Made by a program: the position numbers and the translations under genes. From NCBI RefSeq assembly GCF_009711715.1, contig NZ_VENF01000011.1, positions 186,001 to 250,000 on the forward strand: 64,000 nt of DNA, given 5' to 3'. The notes below the pieces were generated by a model. It was not told the DNA's origin. It saw only the letters and a program-made list of their open reading frames with translations, and did not search any database. This stretch comes from Methylophaga sp. (GTDB lineage Bacteria; Pseudomonadota; Gammaproteobacteria; Nitrosococcales; Methylophagaceae). Positions 1-10,272 of this stretch are shown piece by piece (position 1 is the first letter of the stretch; each line of letters opens with the position of its first letter).

Positions 1-2
1 TG

Positions 3-26
3 AAAAACAATCTGCCCCGCAGGGCA
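3..26 (-). terminator. Probable terminator of purL
   Basis: A short 5-bp stem (TGCCC/GGGCA, positions 13-26) lies just past the purL stop. On the minus strand it is followed by a T-rich stretch (positions 3-7). The stem is short, so this is a weak intrinsic terminator call. Confidence 0.4.
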
Positions 27-48
27 AATCTGCGAGGCATCATTCGTT

Positions 49-3000
49 TTAACCGACCCAGCGTCTGGCATTCTGAAACAGGCGGGACCATGGACCTTCC
101 TTGCTCCAGTTATCCGGGTGCCATGAGTGCTGAACAGCACGGGTTACCCGTTCCGGATGAGGCATCATAATCGTGACACGACCATCTTCTGTGGTCAGTG
201 CTGTCAAGCCGCCTTTTGAACCATTAGGGTTGAATGGATAGGTTTCAGTGGCATGGCCGTAGTGGTCAACAAAACGCATCGCAGCAATCGCCTGTGATTC
301 GGAGCCGGTTTCTGAGAAATCGGCGCGGCCTTCACCATGTGCCACCGCGATCGGCATGATAGAACCCGCCATGCCCTGCAGCAGTACAGAGGGTGAATCA
401 AGCACCTCGACCAGAGAGAAACGTGCCTCGAACTGCTCTGACAGGTTGCGAGAGAAACGCGGCCAGTGATCACTGCCCGGAATCAGTTCCTTCAACTGAG
501 ACAGCATCTGACAGCCGTTACAGACCCCTAGTGCAAAGGTATCCTTACGCTGGAAGAAGTCAGCAAACTGCTTGCGGGCACGATCATTATGCAGAATCGT
601 GCTGGCCCAACCACGACCGGCGCCCAGAACGTCGCCATAAGAGAAGCCACCACAGGCGACCAGACCGACAAAGTCGGCCAGTTGCACCCGGCCTTCCAGC
701 ACATCACTCATATGAACATCAATGGCACAGAAGCCGGCATGGTCGAATGAAGCCGCCATTTCCACCTGGCCGTTAACCCCCTGTTCGCGAAGGATGGCGA
801 CTTTCGGACGCTGACCGCTGACAATCAGCTGCGCGGCAACATTTTCTGCCATATCAAAGCTCAGCTTGGCAAACATGCCCGGATCGTATTCATCCAGGAT
901 AGTGTCGAATTCCTGCCTGGCGCATTCCGGGTTATCCCGCAATGCCTGCATCTGGTAGCTGGTTTCAGCCCAGAAGCGCTGCAGGGTGACACGTGACTGA
1001 TCGATGACCTGGTGACCATCAACCTTGATACGTAAACGCTGTTCTTCAGTTGCCTGGCCAATCACAAAGGACAGTGACTCCAGGCCGTTGTCAGCCAGGA
1101 GGTTCATCACTTCATCAAGATCATCATGGCGAACCTGAATTACGGCACCCAGTTCTTCACTGAACAGCACCGGCAGCGCTTCACCCAATCCTTTCAGTTC
1201 AACATCGATACCACAGCGACCGGCAAAAGCCATTTCTGCCAAAGTCACGACCAGACCACCATCTCCACGATCATGGTAGGCAAGCATTTTATTCTGTGCC
1301 TTAAGCTGTTGAATCGCATTGAAGAAATTCTTCAAATCAGTGGCATTATCGAGATCAGGCCCTTCAGTGCCCACCTGCTTGAATACCTGTGCCAGTGCTG
1401 AGGTCGCCAGACGGTTACGGCCACGGCCCAGATCGATATAAATCAGGTCGGTATCACCCAGATCCGTTCGCAATTGCGGTGTACTGGTATTGGCTGCATC
1501 AGTGACCGGTGCAAAGGCACTGATAATCAGTGATAACGGTGAGGTGACGGTTTTGGTCTGGCCTTTTTCTTCCCAGACCGTTTTCATCGACAGTGAATCT
1601 TTACCCACCGGAATGGCAATACCGAGTTCCGGGCACAGTTCCATACCGACAGCTTTGACAGTGTCATACAAAACGGCATCTTCACCCGGGTGACCACAGG
1701 CGGCCATCCAGTTGGCGGACAGTTTGATATCACTCAGTTTCTCGATTCTGGCTGCCGCAATATTGGTGATAGCTTCACCCACTGCCATGCGGCCTGAAGC
1801 CGGCCCATTAACCAGGGCCAGAGGGGTGCGTTCACCCATCGCCATGGCTTCGCCCAATAGTGCATGGTGATCCGCCAGCGTCACGGCACAGTCCGCCACC
1901 GGTACCTGCCATGGTCCCACCATCTGGTCACGGGCCACCAGCCCCGTTACCGTACGATCACCAATGGTAATCAGGAAGTTCTTGCTGGCCACCGCCGGCA
2001 GTTTCAACACCCTCTCCAGCGCCTGTTCAGGCGAAATCTCGCTGAAGTCGAGCTCAGGGTAAGTCTTGTCGACATGCGTGACATCACGCAGCATTTTGGG
2101 CGGTTTACCGAGCAGCAGGGACAATGGCATGTCGATGGGCAGGTTTTCATTATCGGCGTCACCGAGCAGCAGATGCTCTTCTTCGGTGGTTTCACCGACA
2201 ATGGCCCATGGGCAGCGTTCACGTTCACATATGGCCTGGAATTCATCGACCCGATCCGGGTGGACGCCCAGCACGTAGCGTTCCTGTGACTCGTTACACC
2301 AGATTTCCATCGGTGACATGCTGGATTCGTCATTGGGAATCAAGCGCAGTTCGAAGCGACCACCACGACCGCTGTCATCGACCAGTTCAGGGAACGCATT
2401 GGACAGACCGCCGGCACCAACATCATGAATAGCAATGATCGGATTATCATCACCCAGCGCGACACAGCGATCGATGACTTCCTGACAACGACGTTCCATT
2501 TCCGGGTTGCCTCGCTGCACGGAAGCAAAGTCGAGCCCCTCATCGCTGGTGCCCGAAGTCACCGACGAGGCAGCCCCGCCACCGAGACCGATCAGCATCG
2601 CCGGCCCACCCAGCACAATCAGTTGCATGCCCGGGTCCATAATGCCTTTTTTGACGTGTTGCGGACGAATGGTGCCCATCCCGCCCGCGACCATAATCGG
2701 TTTGTGATAACCACGGACTTCAAAGCCCTGGTTCGATTCCACCTGCATTTCAAAGGTACGGAAATAACCACACAGATTGGGACGGCCGAACTCGTTATTA
2801 AAAGCGGCGCCACCGAGTGGCCCGTCAGTCATAATCTCCAGTGCTGAGGCCATGCGGGCCGGTCTGCCATAGGGGGTTTCCCAGGGTTGTTCAAAGCCGG
2901 GGATCTCCAGGTTGGACACAGTAAAACCGGTCAGGCCGGCTTTAGGCTTGGAACCACGCCCGGTCGCGCCTTCGTCACGAATTTCACCACCGGCACCGGT

Positions 3001-3933
3001 GGCAGCACCCGGAAACGGCGAAATCGCAGTCGGATGGTTATGGGTTTCCACCTTCATAATGATGTGCTGAACTTCACCTTCGTAGTGATACTGCCCATTC
3101 GCCATATCCACCTGGAAACGGTGGCTGCGGGCCCCTTCAATCACGGAGGAGTTATCCGAGTAGGCAGTAACCACACCTTCCGGGTTTTTGTCATGCGTGT
3201 TACGGATCATGTTGAACAGGGTGTGCGGCTGTGTTTCGCCATCAATGATCCAGTCAGCACGGAAAATTTTGTGACGGCAATGTTCCGAGTTTGCCTGGGC
3301 AAACATCATCAGCTCGATGTCATTGGGATTACGTTCGAGCATAGTGAAATTGTCGAACAGGTAATCAATTTCATCCTCAGCCAGCGCCAGGCCCATGCGC
3401 TGATTGGCAGCAACCAGCGCTTCACGGCCACCATTGAGAATATCGACGCTCACCAGCGGACGCGATTCACCGTGCATAAACAGGCGGTCAGCATCATCAA
3501 TACTTTCGAACACCGATTCGATCATGCGATCATGCAGATGGCGGGCAACTTTTTGTCTTTCTCTGGCAGTCAGCGGTTGACTGCTTTTAACAAAAAAAGC
3601 AACACCGCGTTCAATGCGCTGAATATCCGCCGCACCGCTGTTTTCGGCGATATCGCTCGCCTTGCTTGACCAGGGTGAAATGGTGCCCGGGCGCGGTGTG
3701 ACCAGGAAAAAACTTTCATCTGCTTCCGGCTCCGTATCACCGACCTTGGCTTCCAGCAGGGCTTCAACCAGTTTGAGTTCCGGCAAAGGCAGAATGCATT
3801 CGCCTTCAATTTCCACGAAGTAACGATATTCAGTTCTGATCGCGCTGACAGCAGCGACCTCCGCCTGAACGGCGCTGAGTAATTTCTCCAGTCGGAAAGC
3901 AGAAAAAGCCGGACGGCCAATCAATTGCAGCAT
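49..3933 (-). CDS. purL: Phosphoribosylformylglycinamidine synthase PurL
   Basis: PurL catalyses the fourth step of de novo purine synthesis: FGAR + glutamine + ATP give FGAM, in the cytoplasm. The 1294-residue product is the large single-chain form typical of Gammaproteobacteria (E. coli about 1295 residues). It has an N-terminal PurS-like part, tandem PurM-like ATPase domains (glycine-rich segments such as [15 protein letters not shown] and PVGKDSLSM) and a C-terminal class I glutamine amidotransferase domain with the nucleophile in LGVCNGCQM and the histidine in HGEGR/PHPERV. I chose ATG at 3933, giving [14 protein letters not shown], which aligns with the E. coli start; an in-frame ATG 63 bases upstream would add 21 residues with no family resemblance. 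It is transcribed away from the RDD gene. Confidence 0.97.
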   Translation of the reverse strand: MLQLIGRPAFSAFRLEKLLSAVQAEVAAVSAIRTEYRYFVEIEGECILPLPELKLVEALLEAKVGDTEPEADESFFLVTPRPGTISPWSSKASDIAENSGAADIQRIERGVAFFVKSSQPLTARERQKVARHLHDRMIESVFESIDDADRLFMHGESRPLVSVDILNGGREALVAANQRMGLALAEDEIDYLFDNFTMLERNPNDIELMMFAQANSEHCRHKIFRADWIIDGETQPHTLFNMIRNTHDKNPEGVVTAYSDNSSVIEGARSHRFQVDMANGQYHYEGEVQHIIMKVETHNHPTAISPFPGAATGAGGEIRDEGATGRGSKPKAGLTGFTVSNLEIPGFEQPWETPYGRPARMASALEIMTDGPLGGAAFNNEFGRPNLCGYFRTFEMQVESNQGFEVRGYHKPIMVAGGMGTIRPQHVKKGIMDPGMQLIVLGGPAMLIGLGGGAASSVTSGTSDEGLDFASVQRGNPEMERRCQEVIDRCVALGDDNPIIAIHDVGAGGLSNAFPELVDDSGRGGRFELRLIPNDESSMSPMEIWCNESQERYVLGVHPDRVDEFQAICERERCPWAIVGETTEEEHLLLGDADNENLPIDMPLSLLLGKPPKMLRDVTHVDKTYPELDFSEISPEQALERVLKLPAVASKNFLITIGDRTVTGLVARDQMVGPWQVPVADCAVTLADHHALLGEAMAMGERTPLALVNGPASGRMAVGEAITNIAAARIEKLSDIKLSANWMAACGHPGEDAVLYDTVKAVGMELCPELGIAIPVGKDSLSMKTVWEEKGQTKTVTSPLSLIISAFAPVTDAANTSTPQLRTDLGDTDLIYIDLGRGRNRLATSALAQVFKQVGTEGPDLDNATDLKNFFNAIQQLKAQNKMLAYHDRGDGGLVVTLAEMAFAGRCGIDVELKGLGEALPVLFSEELGAVIQVRHDDLDEVMNLLADNGLESLSFVIGQATEEQRLRIKVDGHQVIDQSRVTLQRFWAETSYQMQALRDNPECARQEFDTILDEYDPGMFAKLSFDMAENVAAQLIVSGQRPKVAILREQGVNGQVEMAASFDHAGFCAIDVHMSDVLEGRVQLADFVGLVACGGFSYGDVLGAGRGWASTILHNDRARKQFADFFQRKDTFALGVCNGCQMLSQLKELIPGSDHWPRFSRNLSEQFEARFSLVEVLDSPSVLLQGMAGSIMPIAVAHGEGRADFSETGSESQAIAAMRFVDHYGHATETYPFNPNGSKGGLTALTTEDGRVTIMMPHPERVTRAVQHSWHPDNWSKEGPWSRLFQNARRWVG

Positions 3934-4023
3934 GCGGAACCCAATTAAAGATAAATTAAAGCGATAATGATACTTTAAGTGGGGTTTAACGCCCAAATAA
4001 AATGCGTCTTTCTCAGGTTTTAT

Positions 4024-4455
4024 ATGACAGATACAAATACCCGTCCCGGCCCGTTGCGACAGCTTATGGTCATGCTTTACGATATCCTGCTTCTGCTTTC
4101 TGCCCTGCTATTGGCCACCGTGATTCCTGTCGCGCTGAATCAGGGCGAAGCCATCCAGGCAGGCAACCCGATATTTCTGCTTTATCTGCTGATGGTCAGT
4201 CTTTTCTTCTACGGCTGGTTCTGGACCCACGGCGGCCAGACGCTGGGCATGCGGGCCTGGAAGGTTTACCTGGTCGGACAGACCCAGGTGCAGATCACCT
4301 GGAAGCAGGCATCGATTCGCTTTGCTGTGGCCATCATGTCCTGGCTTTGTTTCGGACTGGGCTTTCTCTGGCAGTGGCTCAGCAAGGACAAACTGAGCTG
4401 GCATGACTTGCTGTCAGGCACGCAGCTGATTGTGCATAAGATTGAGAAGAAGTAG
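4024..4455 (+). CDS. RDD family membrane protein
   Basis: A 143-residue integral membrane protein of the RDD family, with about three or four hydrophobic helices (first about residues 15-38, a second about 47-68, later ones about 95-120). The substrate is unknown; some RDD proteins are linked to ion or osmolyte transport. The family pattern is visible as [14 protein letters not shown] followed by a C-terminal [15 protein letters not shown] at 4024 (MTDTNTRPG) is preferred over an upstream in-frame start at 3979, because the extra 15 residues look like untranslated leader. The gene stands alone, divergent from purL. Confidence 0.85.
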   Translation: MTDTNTRPGPLRQLMVMLYDILLLLSALLLATVIPVALNQGEAIQAGNPIFLLYLLMVSLFFYGWFWTHGGQTLGMRAWKVYLVGQTQVQITWKQASIRFAVAIMSWLCFGLGFLWQWLSKDKLSWHDLLSGTQLIVHKIEKK

Positions 4456-4594
4456 GCGTCATTTCAGCCTAAAAAATTTCAGTTCGTCCAAAACCATATC
4501 ACCTTCGCATTTGTGTGGAAGGTCCTGATGTGGGGCGGTAGGCAGCCCAGCATTCTCGGCATGGCAGCAGCCTTGGCGAATTGTTTTAATGCTT

Positions 4595-4693
4595 CCCCTC
4601 ACCCCAGCCCTCTCCCGCAAGAGGCGAGAGAATATATTTAATTTCGGGTCAGGTTCTGACTCCTTCCCCCTGCGGGGAAAGATTGGGATGGGG
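4595..4693. repeat. Intergenic inverted-repeat element
   Basis: The left arm (4595-4621, CCCCTCACCCCAGCCCTCTC) and right arm (4662-4693, ending GATTGGGATGGGG) are imperfect reverse complements around about 40 bases of AT-rich sequence. Such C-rich/G-rich arm pairs are a common class of dispersed extragenic palindrome in proteobacteria. It lies between the convergent RDD and DUF2835 genes and has no ORF. Confidence 0.6.
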
Positions 4694-4716
4694 CATCCAA
4701 ACTCCAGGTCAGGAAC

Positions 4717-4941
4717 CTAAGGCCCAATCCTTTCCAGAGAATGCAGCTTATGGTTCTCGTCAAAACGAATCCGGAACAGTCCGTTAACACCGGCGACATC
4801 CACAAACGGGCGGATGTGGTAAGCAGGAAAACTGATGGTTTGACCGTTGTGGGCGCGCACAACAACCGTGCTGACCTGGCCCTGGTAATAACGAAGTGCC
4901 TCTTGCCGCGGCAGATGCAGGCGAAACCGTAGCTCGGTCAT
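4717..4941 (-). CDS. DUF2835 family protein
   Basis: A 74-residue protein matching the small DUF2835 family of Gammaproteobacteria by its core LRYYQGQVSTVVVRAHNGQ, followed by a FPAYHIRPFV-like stretch and a C-terminal HSLERIGP. It has no membrane segment and no catalytic motif; the function is unknown. It is the last gene of a tight minus-strand run, 3 bases after the HIT gene stop, so it is almost certainly co-transcribed with it. Confidence 0.85.
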   Translation of the reverse strand: MTELRFRLHLPRQEALRYYQGQVSTVVVRAHNGQTISFPAYHIRPFVDVAGVNGLFRIRFDENHKLHSLERIGP

Positions 4942-4944
4942 AAA

Positions 4945-5358
4945 TTAAATCAGCAGGTCATCCAGCACTCTTCGAAGCTGCGACAGCATCGCCTTGGCAG
5001 CGACATCCGAATAGGCTTGTGCTTCACCAATGCCCCAGACCGGTAGTGGCCAGGTCACGTCAGTGGTAAAACGTGCCACATGGTGCAGATGCAATTGCTC
5101 GACTATATTACCTATCGCCGCCACATTCATTTTCTCTGCTGAAAACAGTTCCATCATCTGCTGTGCCGTGAAGCTCGATTCATAAATCAGCCGCTGCTGT
5201 TCTTCCTCACTGAGCTGATAAATCTCCCCCACATTAAACCGCTTTGGTACCAGAATCACCCAGGGATAGCGCGTATCGTTCATCAAGCGCACCTCACTGA
5301 GCTCATACTCACCGATGCTGAAGGTGTCCTGTGCCAGTTTCGGATGCAACTCGTACAT
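4945..5358 (-). CDS. HIT domain protein
   Basis: A 137-residue histidine-triad family protein, probably a nucleotide hydrolase or transferase of the Ap4A/HINT type. The fold is seen in WVILVPKR near residue 35 and the triad region NIVEQLHLHHVARF near residue 85-97. The first triad position is Q rather than H (Q-L-H-L-H-H-V), a pattern met in other proteobacterial HIT proteins, so activity is plausible but the substrate cannot be named. The following WPLPVWG matches the usual C-terminal block of this subgroup. It is packed 1 base behind pepN and 3 bases ahead of DUF2835. Confidence 0.9.
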   Translation of the reverse strand: MYELHPKLAQDTFSIGEYELSEVRLMNDTRYPWVILVPKRFNVGEIYQLSEEEQQRLIYESSFTAQQMMELFSAEKMNVAAIGNIVEQLHLHHVARFTTDVTWPLPVWGIGEAQAYSDVAAKAMLSQLRRVLDDLLI

Positions 5359-5359
5359 A

Positions 5360-8017
5360 TCAGGCAGCCAGATACTTGGTCACAATCTCGTAGACATCCG
5401 CAGACAAGGATTTTTCTGCCGCAATTTTTTCCAGCGCCTGCTTCATCAGGGCCTGGCGTCCGGCATCATAACGGCGCCATGAGTTCAGCGCCCCCAGCAT
5501 GCGTGCCGCCACTTGCGGATTCAGTTTGTCCAGAATCAGGATCTGCTCAGCAAGAAACTGATAACCGGAGCCGTCTTTCGCATGGAAGTTGACCGGATTG
5601 TTGCGGCAGAACATACCTATCAGGGCCCGAACATTATTCGGATTCTTGATATTGAAAGCTTCATGCTGCATCAGACCTTTGACGCGAATAAGCGTGTCAG
5701 GCAGCTTGGAAGCGGCCTGCACTGCCAGCCATTTGTCGACCACTTGTTTGTCGTGTTTCCACTGCTCATAGAAAGCACGTAAAGCATGCTCACGCTCCGG
5801 TCCGATTTGATCGGCCATCAGTCTGAGGCCGGCGAGCAGTTCAGTCATGTTGTCGGCCAGCTTCATCTGCCGCAGACATCGCTGAACCTGGAACGGGTCG
5901 CCACTGGCAACGAGGTAGGACAGGCAGAGGTTTTTCAGACTGCGACGCGCCATTTCGGTCGCAGTGAATTCATAAGGCCTGCTTGAACTCAACCGTTGAT
6001 AGGTTTGATCAAACCGTTCCTTCAAAGCCGCTGCTATCTGGTGCTTAACAAATTCACGGGCCTGATGAATTGCATCAACATCCGGTGTATCCATCTGGGC
6101 AGCCAGGTAATTTTCAGTTGGCAAAGTCAGCATTTTGGCGATAAGCGCCGGATCCAGCTTTTTATCCGTCAACACCTGATCAAACTGATTGACGAGCAGC
6201 GGTGACAGGGTCAGCGGTTTTTGCTGCTGAATATCGGCCACCAGCGACAGCAGGATGTTAATTATCAGTTTCTGCCCGGCATCCCAGCGATTAAAACTGT
6301 CCTTGTCATTTGCCATCAGAAACGCAAGCTGATGATTGCTGAGTTTGTGATTGAGTTTGACCGGTGCAGAAAAGCCACGCAATACAGAAGCCAGCGGCTC
6401 GCTGTTTACGTTGATAAACTCAAAAGTCTGGCTGGATTCGGTCACCGACAAAACGCGAGTTTCACCGGGATAAGGCCTGGCCTCGCCGGCAAGTTGCAAT
6501 GGCAGGCTGTCACCATCCTTATCCAGAAGCCCGACGGCGAAAGGAATATGAAATGGCTGTTTTTTATCCTGCCCGGGTGTCGCGGGACAGTGCTGACTGA
6601 CGGTCATTGTCAGTCGCTGTTCAACCGCATCGTAGTCGGTTTCAACCGTCAGTTCCGGCGTTCCTGCCTGGCTGTACCAGCGTCTGAACTGTGACAGGTC
6701 GAGACCGTTGGCGTCTTCAATCGCTTTGACAAAATCGTCGGTAGTCACTGCCTGACCGTCATGGCGGTCAAAATATAGATCGGTGCCTTTACGGAAACCA
6801 GCGTCACCGGCGAGGGTTTTGATCATGCGGACAACTTCCGCTCCTTTCTCGTAAATCGTCACCGTATAGAAGTTACTGATTTCGATATAGGAATCCGGTC
6901 TCACTGGGTGTGCCATGGGACCGGCATCTTCAGCAAACTGCATGCTGCGAAGCTTATCGACATCATCAATACGGGCTACTGCCGCAGAGTTCAAATCGGC
7001 ACTGAAACTCTGATCCCGCATCACGGTAAAGCCTTCTTTGAGGCTCAACTGGAACCAGTCGCGACAGGTCACACGGTTGCCGGACCAGTTATGGAAATAC
7101 TCGTGGCCGACAATGCTCTGTATCGTATAAAAATCCTGATCGGTGGCGGTTTCCGGACTGGCCAGGACACAGGCAGCATTGAAAATATTCAAGCCTTTGT
7201 TTTCCATCGCCCCCATATTGAAGTCGTTCACGGCGACGATCATAAATACGTCCAGATCGTATTCCCTGCCGTAAGCTTTCTCATCCCATTGCATCGCCTG
7301 TTTCAGCGAATTCAGCGCATGCTCACATTTATGCTTGTTTTCCGGATCAACATAAATCCTGAGCGCGACTTCGCGACCGCTCATGGTGGTGAACTTATCC
7401 TGCTGAACATAGAGATCCCCGGCCACCAGCGCGAACAGATAGCTGGGCTTGGGGTGTGGATCATGCCAGCGTACCCAGTGACGGCCGTCGTCAAATCTGC
7501 CCTGATCTTCCAGATTGCCGTTGGCGAGTAAAACCGGCCATTTTTCGCGATTAGCGACAATCGTCACGGTGAATACGGACATCACATCAGGCCGGTCCGG
7601 GTAGTAGGTAATACGGCGGAAACCTTCAGCCTCACACTGCGTGCATAAGATGCGACCGGAGTGGTAAAGGCCTTCCAGTGCCGTATTCTGATCCGGGTGG
7701 ATATCCGTCGTGATTTCCAGTTCGAACTTATCCGGCGTATTGGGAATCAGTAGCTGGCTGTCTGAGCGCTGGAACTGGCTGGCAGACAATGTCGTGCCAT
7801 TCATTTTGACTGAAATCAGATCCAGCTGTTCACCATCAAGAACACAATCACCGCCGGCCCCTTCTGGATTTCGACGCATTGTCAGGGTGCTGACTACCCG
7901 GGTCCTGGCACTGTCAAGATCAAATTGCAGCAGGACCTGGTCGACCAGATAAGCCGGCTTTTGATAATCAGCCAGTAAGGTAACCTTCGGCGAGGCTTCG
8001 GTAGTAGAAGTATCCAT
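5360..8017 (-). CDS. pepN: Aminopeptidase N (M1 family)
   Basis: A cytoplasmic zinc metallo-aminopeptidase that removes N-terminal residues in peptide turnover. The 885 residues match the bacterial M1 PepN size (about 870-890). Visible motifs are the exopeptidase GAMEN (near residue 260), the zinc site HEYFH with the downstream glutamate in LKEGFT (near 295-325), and the family block NWSGNRVTCRDW. The C-terminal helical DUF3458-type regions are intact. It lies between the NIF3-like gene and the HIT gene in a minus-strand run with very short gaps. Confidence 0.96.
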   Translation of the reverse strand: MDTSTTEASPKVTLLADYQKPAYLVDQVLLQFDLDSARTRVVSTLTMRRNPEGAGGDCVLDGEQLDLISVKMNGTTLSASQFQRSDSQLLIPNTPDKFELEITTDIHPDQNTALEGLYHSGRILCTQCEAEGFRRITYYPDRPDVMSVFTVTIVANREKWPVLLANGNLEDQGRFDDGRHWVRWHDPHPKPSYLFALVAGDLYVQQDKFTTMSGREVALRIYVDPENKHKCEHALNSLKQAMQWDEKAYGREYDLDVFMIVAVNDFNMGAMENKGLNIFNAACVLASPETATDQDFYTIQSIVGHEYFHNWSGNRVTCRDWFQLSLKEGFTVMRDQSFSADLNSAAVARIDDVDKLRSMQFAEDAGPMAHPVRPDSYIEISNFYTVTIYEKGAEVVRMIKTLAGDAGFRKGTDLYFDRHDGQAVTTDDFVKAIEDANGLDLSQFRRWYSQAGTPELTVETDYDAVEQRLTMTVSQHCPATPGQDKKQPFHIPFAVGLLDKDGDSLPLQLAGEARPYPGETRVLSVTESSQTFEFINVNSEPLASVLRGFSAPVKLNHKLSNHQLAFLMANDKDSFNRWDAGQKLIINILLSLVADIQQQKPLTLSPLLVNQFDQVLTDKKLDPALIAKMLTLPTENYLAAQMDTPDVDAIHQAREFVKHQIAAALKERFDQTYQRLSSSRPYEFTATEMARRSLKNLCLSYLVASGDPFQVQRCLRQMKLADNMTELLAGLRLMADQIGPEREHALRAFYEQWKHDKQVVDKWLAVQAASKLPDTLIRVKGLMQHEAFNIKNPNNVRALIGMFCRNNPVNFHAKDGSGYQFLAEQILILDKLNPQVAARMLGALNSWRRYDAGRQALMKQALEKIAAEKSLSADVYEIVTKYLAA

Positions 8018-8033
8018 GGTTTACGCTCTTGAT

Positions 8034-8366
8034 TCAGAAATCGTCTAATGTTTTTACAGACCAGACCTCATAGGCCGGGGTTTCGTATGGGTGCGCCGTG
8101 ATCAGGGCCTGCAGAATGCTTTTAATGCGGGACTCGGGGCAAACCGTTTCTACCCGGAATTCATCAACACGTTCAATTTCACCCTGGCTGCCGATAAAGG
8201 GGTCACTACCTTCCAGGGGACGGAACTGGCCCCTGCCCTGGCTTTCCCAGCTGCAGCAGTCGTAGCCTTCATAGCGTCCGGCGCCTGCGGCAAAAATAGC
8301 CTGTTTGACCGTTTCCTTGTGTGATTCAGGTACGAAAAAAACCAATTTGAGTAATGGCTCAGTCAT
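8034..8366 (-). CDS. NIF3/YqfO C-terminal-like small protein
   Basis: A 110-residue stand-alone protein resembling the PII/CutA-like insert domain of NIF3-family (YqfO) proteins. It keeps LVFFVPESHKETVKQAIF, a GAGRYEGYDCCSW stretch, GQFRPLEGSDPFIG and a C-terminal AHPYETPAYEVW. The molecular role is not established. ATG at 8366 (MTEPLLKLV) is preferred over a longer in-frame start at 8426 because it begins at the family start and overlaps the WD40 stop codon by 8 bases, suggesting translational coupling. It sits between the WD40 lipoprotein and pepN. Confidence 0.88.
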   Translation of the reverse strand: MTEPLLKLVFFVPESHKETVKQAIFAAGAGRYEGYDCCSWESQGRGQFRPLEGSDPFIGSQGEIERVDEFRVETVCPESRIKSILQALITAHPYETPAYEVWSVKTLDDF

Positions 8367-9411
8367 GTTGAAAACTCCACTTCTGTGCCAGACCGTTACC
8401 GGTCTCACTATAGATTGATTGTCCATCCGGGCTGAATGTCAGCGCCTGCAATAGCACCCCGGGCTTGAGCGAATCACGGCGAGGTGCCAGCCAGCAGCTG
8501 ATGTTTTCCCCGTCTCTGGCGCGCCAGATACAGATTTCCTGATTGGGATGACCGGTCACAATAAAACGATTGTCACTGGAAAAACCAATCGCCGTGGTGG
8601 TGGTCTTGAAAACCGGAAAATCTCCCCACGGACCATCGACCGGAACCGGTGAGGTATTGAGTACGGCGATTTCTTCACCATTGGGCAACGCCCACACGCG
8701 GGTCTGATCATTGCCGGCACTGGTGACCACATAATCATCCTGCGGACTGAAACTGACCAGCGTCACCGTATTACCGTGTTTCCATTGACGGATTTGCTCA
8801 CCACTCTGCAAATCCCACAAGCGGGCAGTCTGATCATCACCGCCGGTTAGGGCCAGCTTACCATTAGCAGATAAGGCGACGGTGTTAATCAGTTGATTAA
8901 TCGGTGAATTTACCGGTGCACCATCATGCTCAAAGATTTGCCGTACCTGATTAGCGCCGACATCGAAATAGACTGCTGTACGGTCCTGTAATGCCATCAG
9001 GATATGGCTGCCATTGGCTGACAGGGCCATATCCTTCACTGTGACCGGAAACTGCAAACGACTGATGGGTTTGCCGTCAGTCATACGCCAGAGTACGACG
9101 GTATTGGACTCGCAGGTGGCGGCCACAGTGCCATCGGGCGAAAAAGCGACATCGGTGGCGGTGGCCGCCTCACCCGGCTGATTTTGCCAGCTGTAACGGA
9201 TTTTACCGGCCTCGATATCCCAGAGTTTGGCCGGTAAATCGATATCTCCCACCAGCGCGAAGCGTTTATCAGGTGAGAAGGCGGCAGCATAGTTGCCGTA
9301 CTGGCTATGCTGCCAGGATTGCAGTGGCGGTTTTTCGCTGCTGCAGGCTATCAGCAGAGTGCTGGCGAGGGACAGCCTGAAAAATCTTGAAATTGATTTA
9401 CCGTATTCCAT
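8359..9411 (-). CDS. WD40-repeat lipoprotein
   Basis: A 350-residue predicted lipoprotein. The signal peptide ends in a lipobox LIAC with the lipidated cysteine at residue 23. The mature part is a beta-propeller of WD40 repeats, recognisable by recurring units such as AAFSPDKRFALVGDIDLPAK, LSANGKLALTGGDDQTARLW and VSFSPQDDYVVTSAGNDQTR with LWD/VWA endings. Such propellers act as protein-binding scaffolds; the partner is unknown. The residue after the lipid cysteine is serine, which usually allows export to the outer membrane. It lies in the dcd-to-pepN run, 9 bases after dcd. Confidence 0.9.
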   Translation of the reverse strand: MEYGKSISRFFRLSLASTLLIACSSEKPPLQSWQHSQYGNYAAAFSPDKRFALVGDIDLPAKLWDIEAGKIRYSWQNQPGEAATATDVAFSPDGTVAATCESNTVVLWRMTDGKPISRLQFPVTVKDMALSANGSHILMALQDRTAVYFDVGANQVRQIFEHDGAPVNSPINQLINTVALSANGKLALTGGDDQTARLWDLQSGEQIRQWKHGNTVTLVSFSPQDDYVVTSAGNDQTRVWALPNGEEIAVLNTSPVPVDGPWGDFPVFKTTTTAIGFSSDNRFIVTGHPNQEICIWRARDGENISCWLAPRRDSLKPGVLLQALTFSPDGQSIYSETGNGLAQKWSFQHD

Positions 9412-9420
9412 GCCCCGTTT

Positions 9421-9981
9421 TCAGGATCGCGGCAGGGTCACACCGGACTGACCCTGGTATTTACCACCACGATCAGCATAGGAGGTTTCACAGACCTCAT
9501 CTGACTCAAAAAACAGCATCTGTGCCACGCCTTCATTGGCGTAGATTTTCGCCGGCAACGGCGTGGTATTGGAGAACTCCAGCGTGACCTGGCCTTCCCA
9601 CTCAGGCTCCAGCGGCGTGACATTCACAATGATGCCACAGCGGGCATAGGTCGATTTACCCAGACATACCGTCAGGACATTGCGCGGAATCCTGAAGGTT
9701 TCCACCGTGCGAGCCAGCGCGAAAGAGTTGGGCGGGATAATGCAGACATCGGACGAGACATCAACAAAGCTGCTCTCATCGAAATTTTTCGGATCGACAA
9801 TGGCCGAGTTGATGTTGGTGAAAATCTTGAACTCATTGGAGCAACGAACATCGTAACCGTAACTGGAGGTGCCATAGGAAATGATACGGTTATCGTTATG
9901 ATAACGAATTTGCCCGGGTTCAAAGGGCGAGATCATGCCCTGCTCCGCCATCCGGCGAATCCATTTGTCCGATTTGATCAT
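9421..9981 (-). CDS. dcd: dCTP deaminase
   Basis: Dcd deaminates dCTP to dUTP, feeding dTMP synthesis. At 186 residues it is the size of the proteobacterial enzyme. The start [20 protein letters not shown], the [16 protein letters not shown] stretch, [12 protein letters not shown] and the catalytic region [20 protein letters not shown] are all present. It is the first gene of a minus-strand run (WD40 lipoprotein, NIF3-like, pepN, HIT, DUF2835). In many Gammaproteobacteria dcd neighbours mrp/apbC, as it does here. Confidence 0.96.
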   Translation of the reverse strand: MIKSDKWIRRMAEQGMISPFEPGQIRYHNDNRIISYGTSSYGYDVRCSNEFKIFTNINSAIVDPKNFDESSFVDVSSDVCIIPPNSFALARTVETFRIPRNVLTVCLGKSTYARCGIIVNVTPLEPEWEGQVTLEFSNTTPLPAKIYANEGVAQMLFFESDEVCETSYADRGGKYQGQSGVTLPRS

Positions 9982-10057
9982 AATTGAGCCGCTTAGCCTT
10001 GGTAAAAAAAGTTAATGATAACGTTTATGAGCAACTTAACAGAAGTCATTTATTTTA

Positions 10058-10266
10058 ATCCGCAGATGGCACAGATTATCGCAGATTGAACCTGATCAGA
10101 AAGCCGCGAAGAACCCGAAGGTTCGTACATATAATCCTTCTCTCCCTGGCGGAGAAACAAGCCATCTCGCATGTTGCATTAGGCTTGCGACGCCTACCCC
10201 GCGAACGGGTATTTACCGGGATGCAATAGCGAATCTAATCTGTGTTCATCTGCGAAATCTGCGGAT
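10058..10266. repeat. Inverted-repeat element (ATCCGCAGAT family)
   Basis: The left arm (10058-10087, ATCCGCAGATGGCACAGATT) is imperfectly complementary to the right arm (10232-10266, ending CGAAATCTGCGGAT). The arms enclose about 145 bases with no credible ORF. A relative with the same ends lies at 38458-38593. It fills most of the gap between dcd and mrp and looks like a non-autonomous palindromic element. Confidence 0.7.
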
Positions 10267-10272
10267 CTTTTG

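Noticed and set aside
2887..3669. 260-codon plus-strand ORF
   Set aside because: Antisense to the conserved purL; no family features and no ribosome site.
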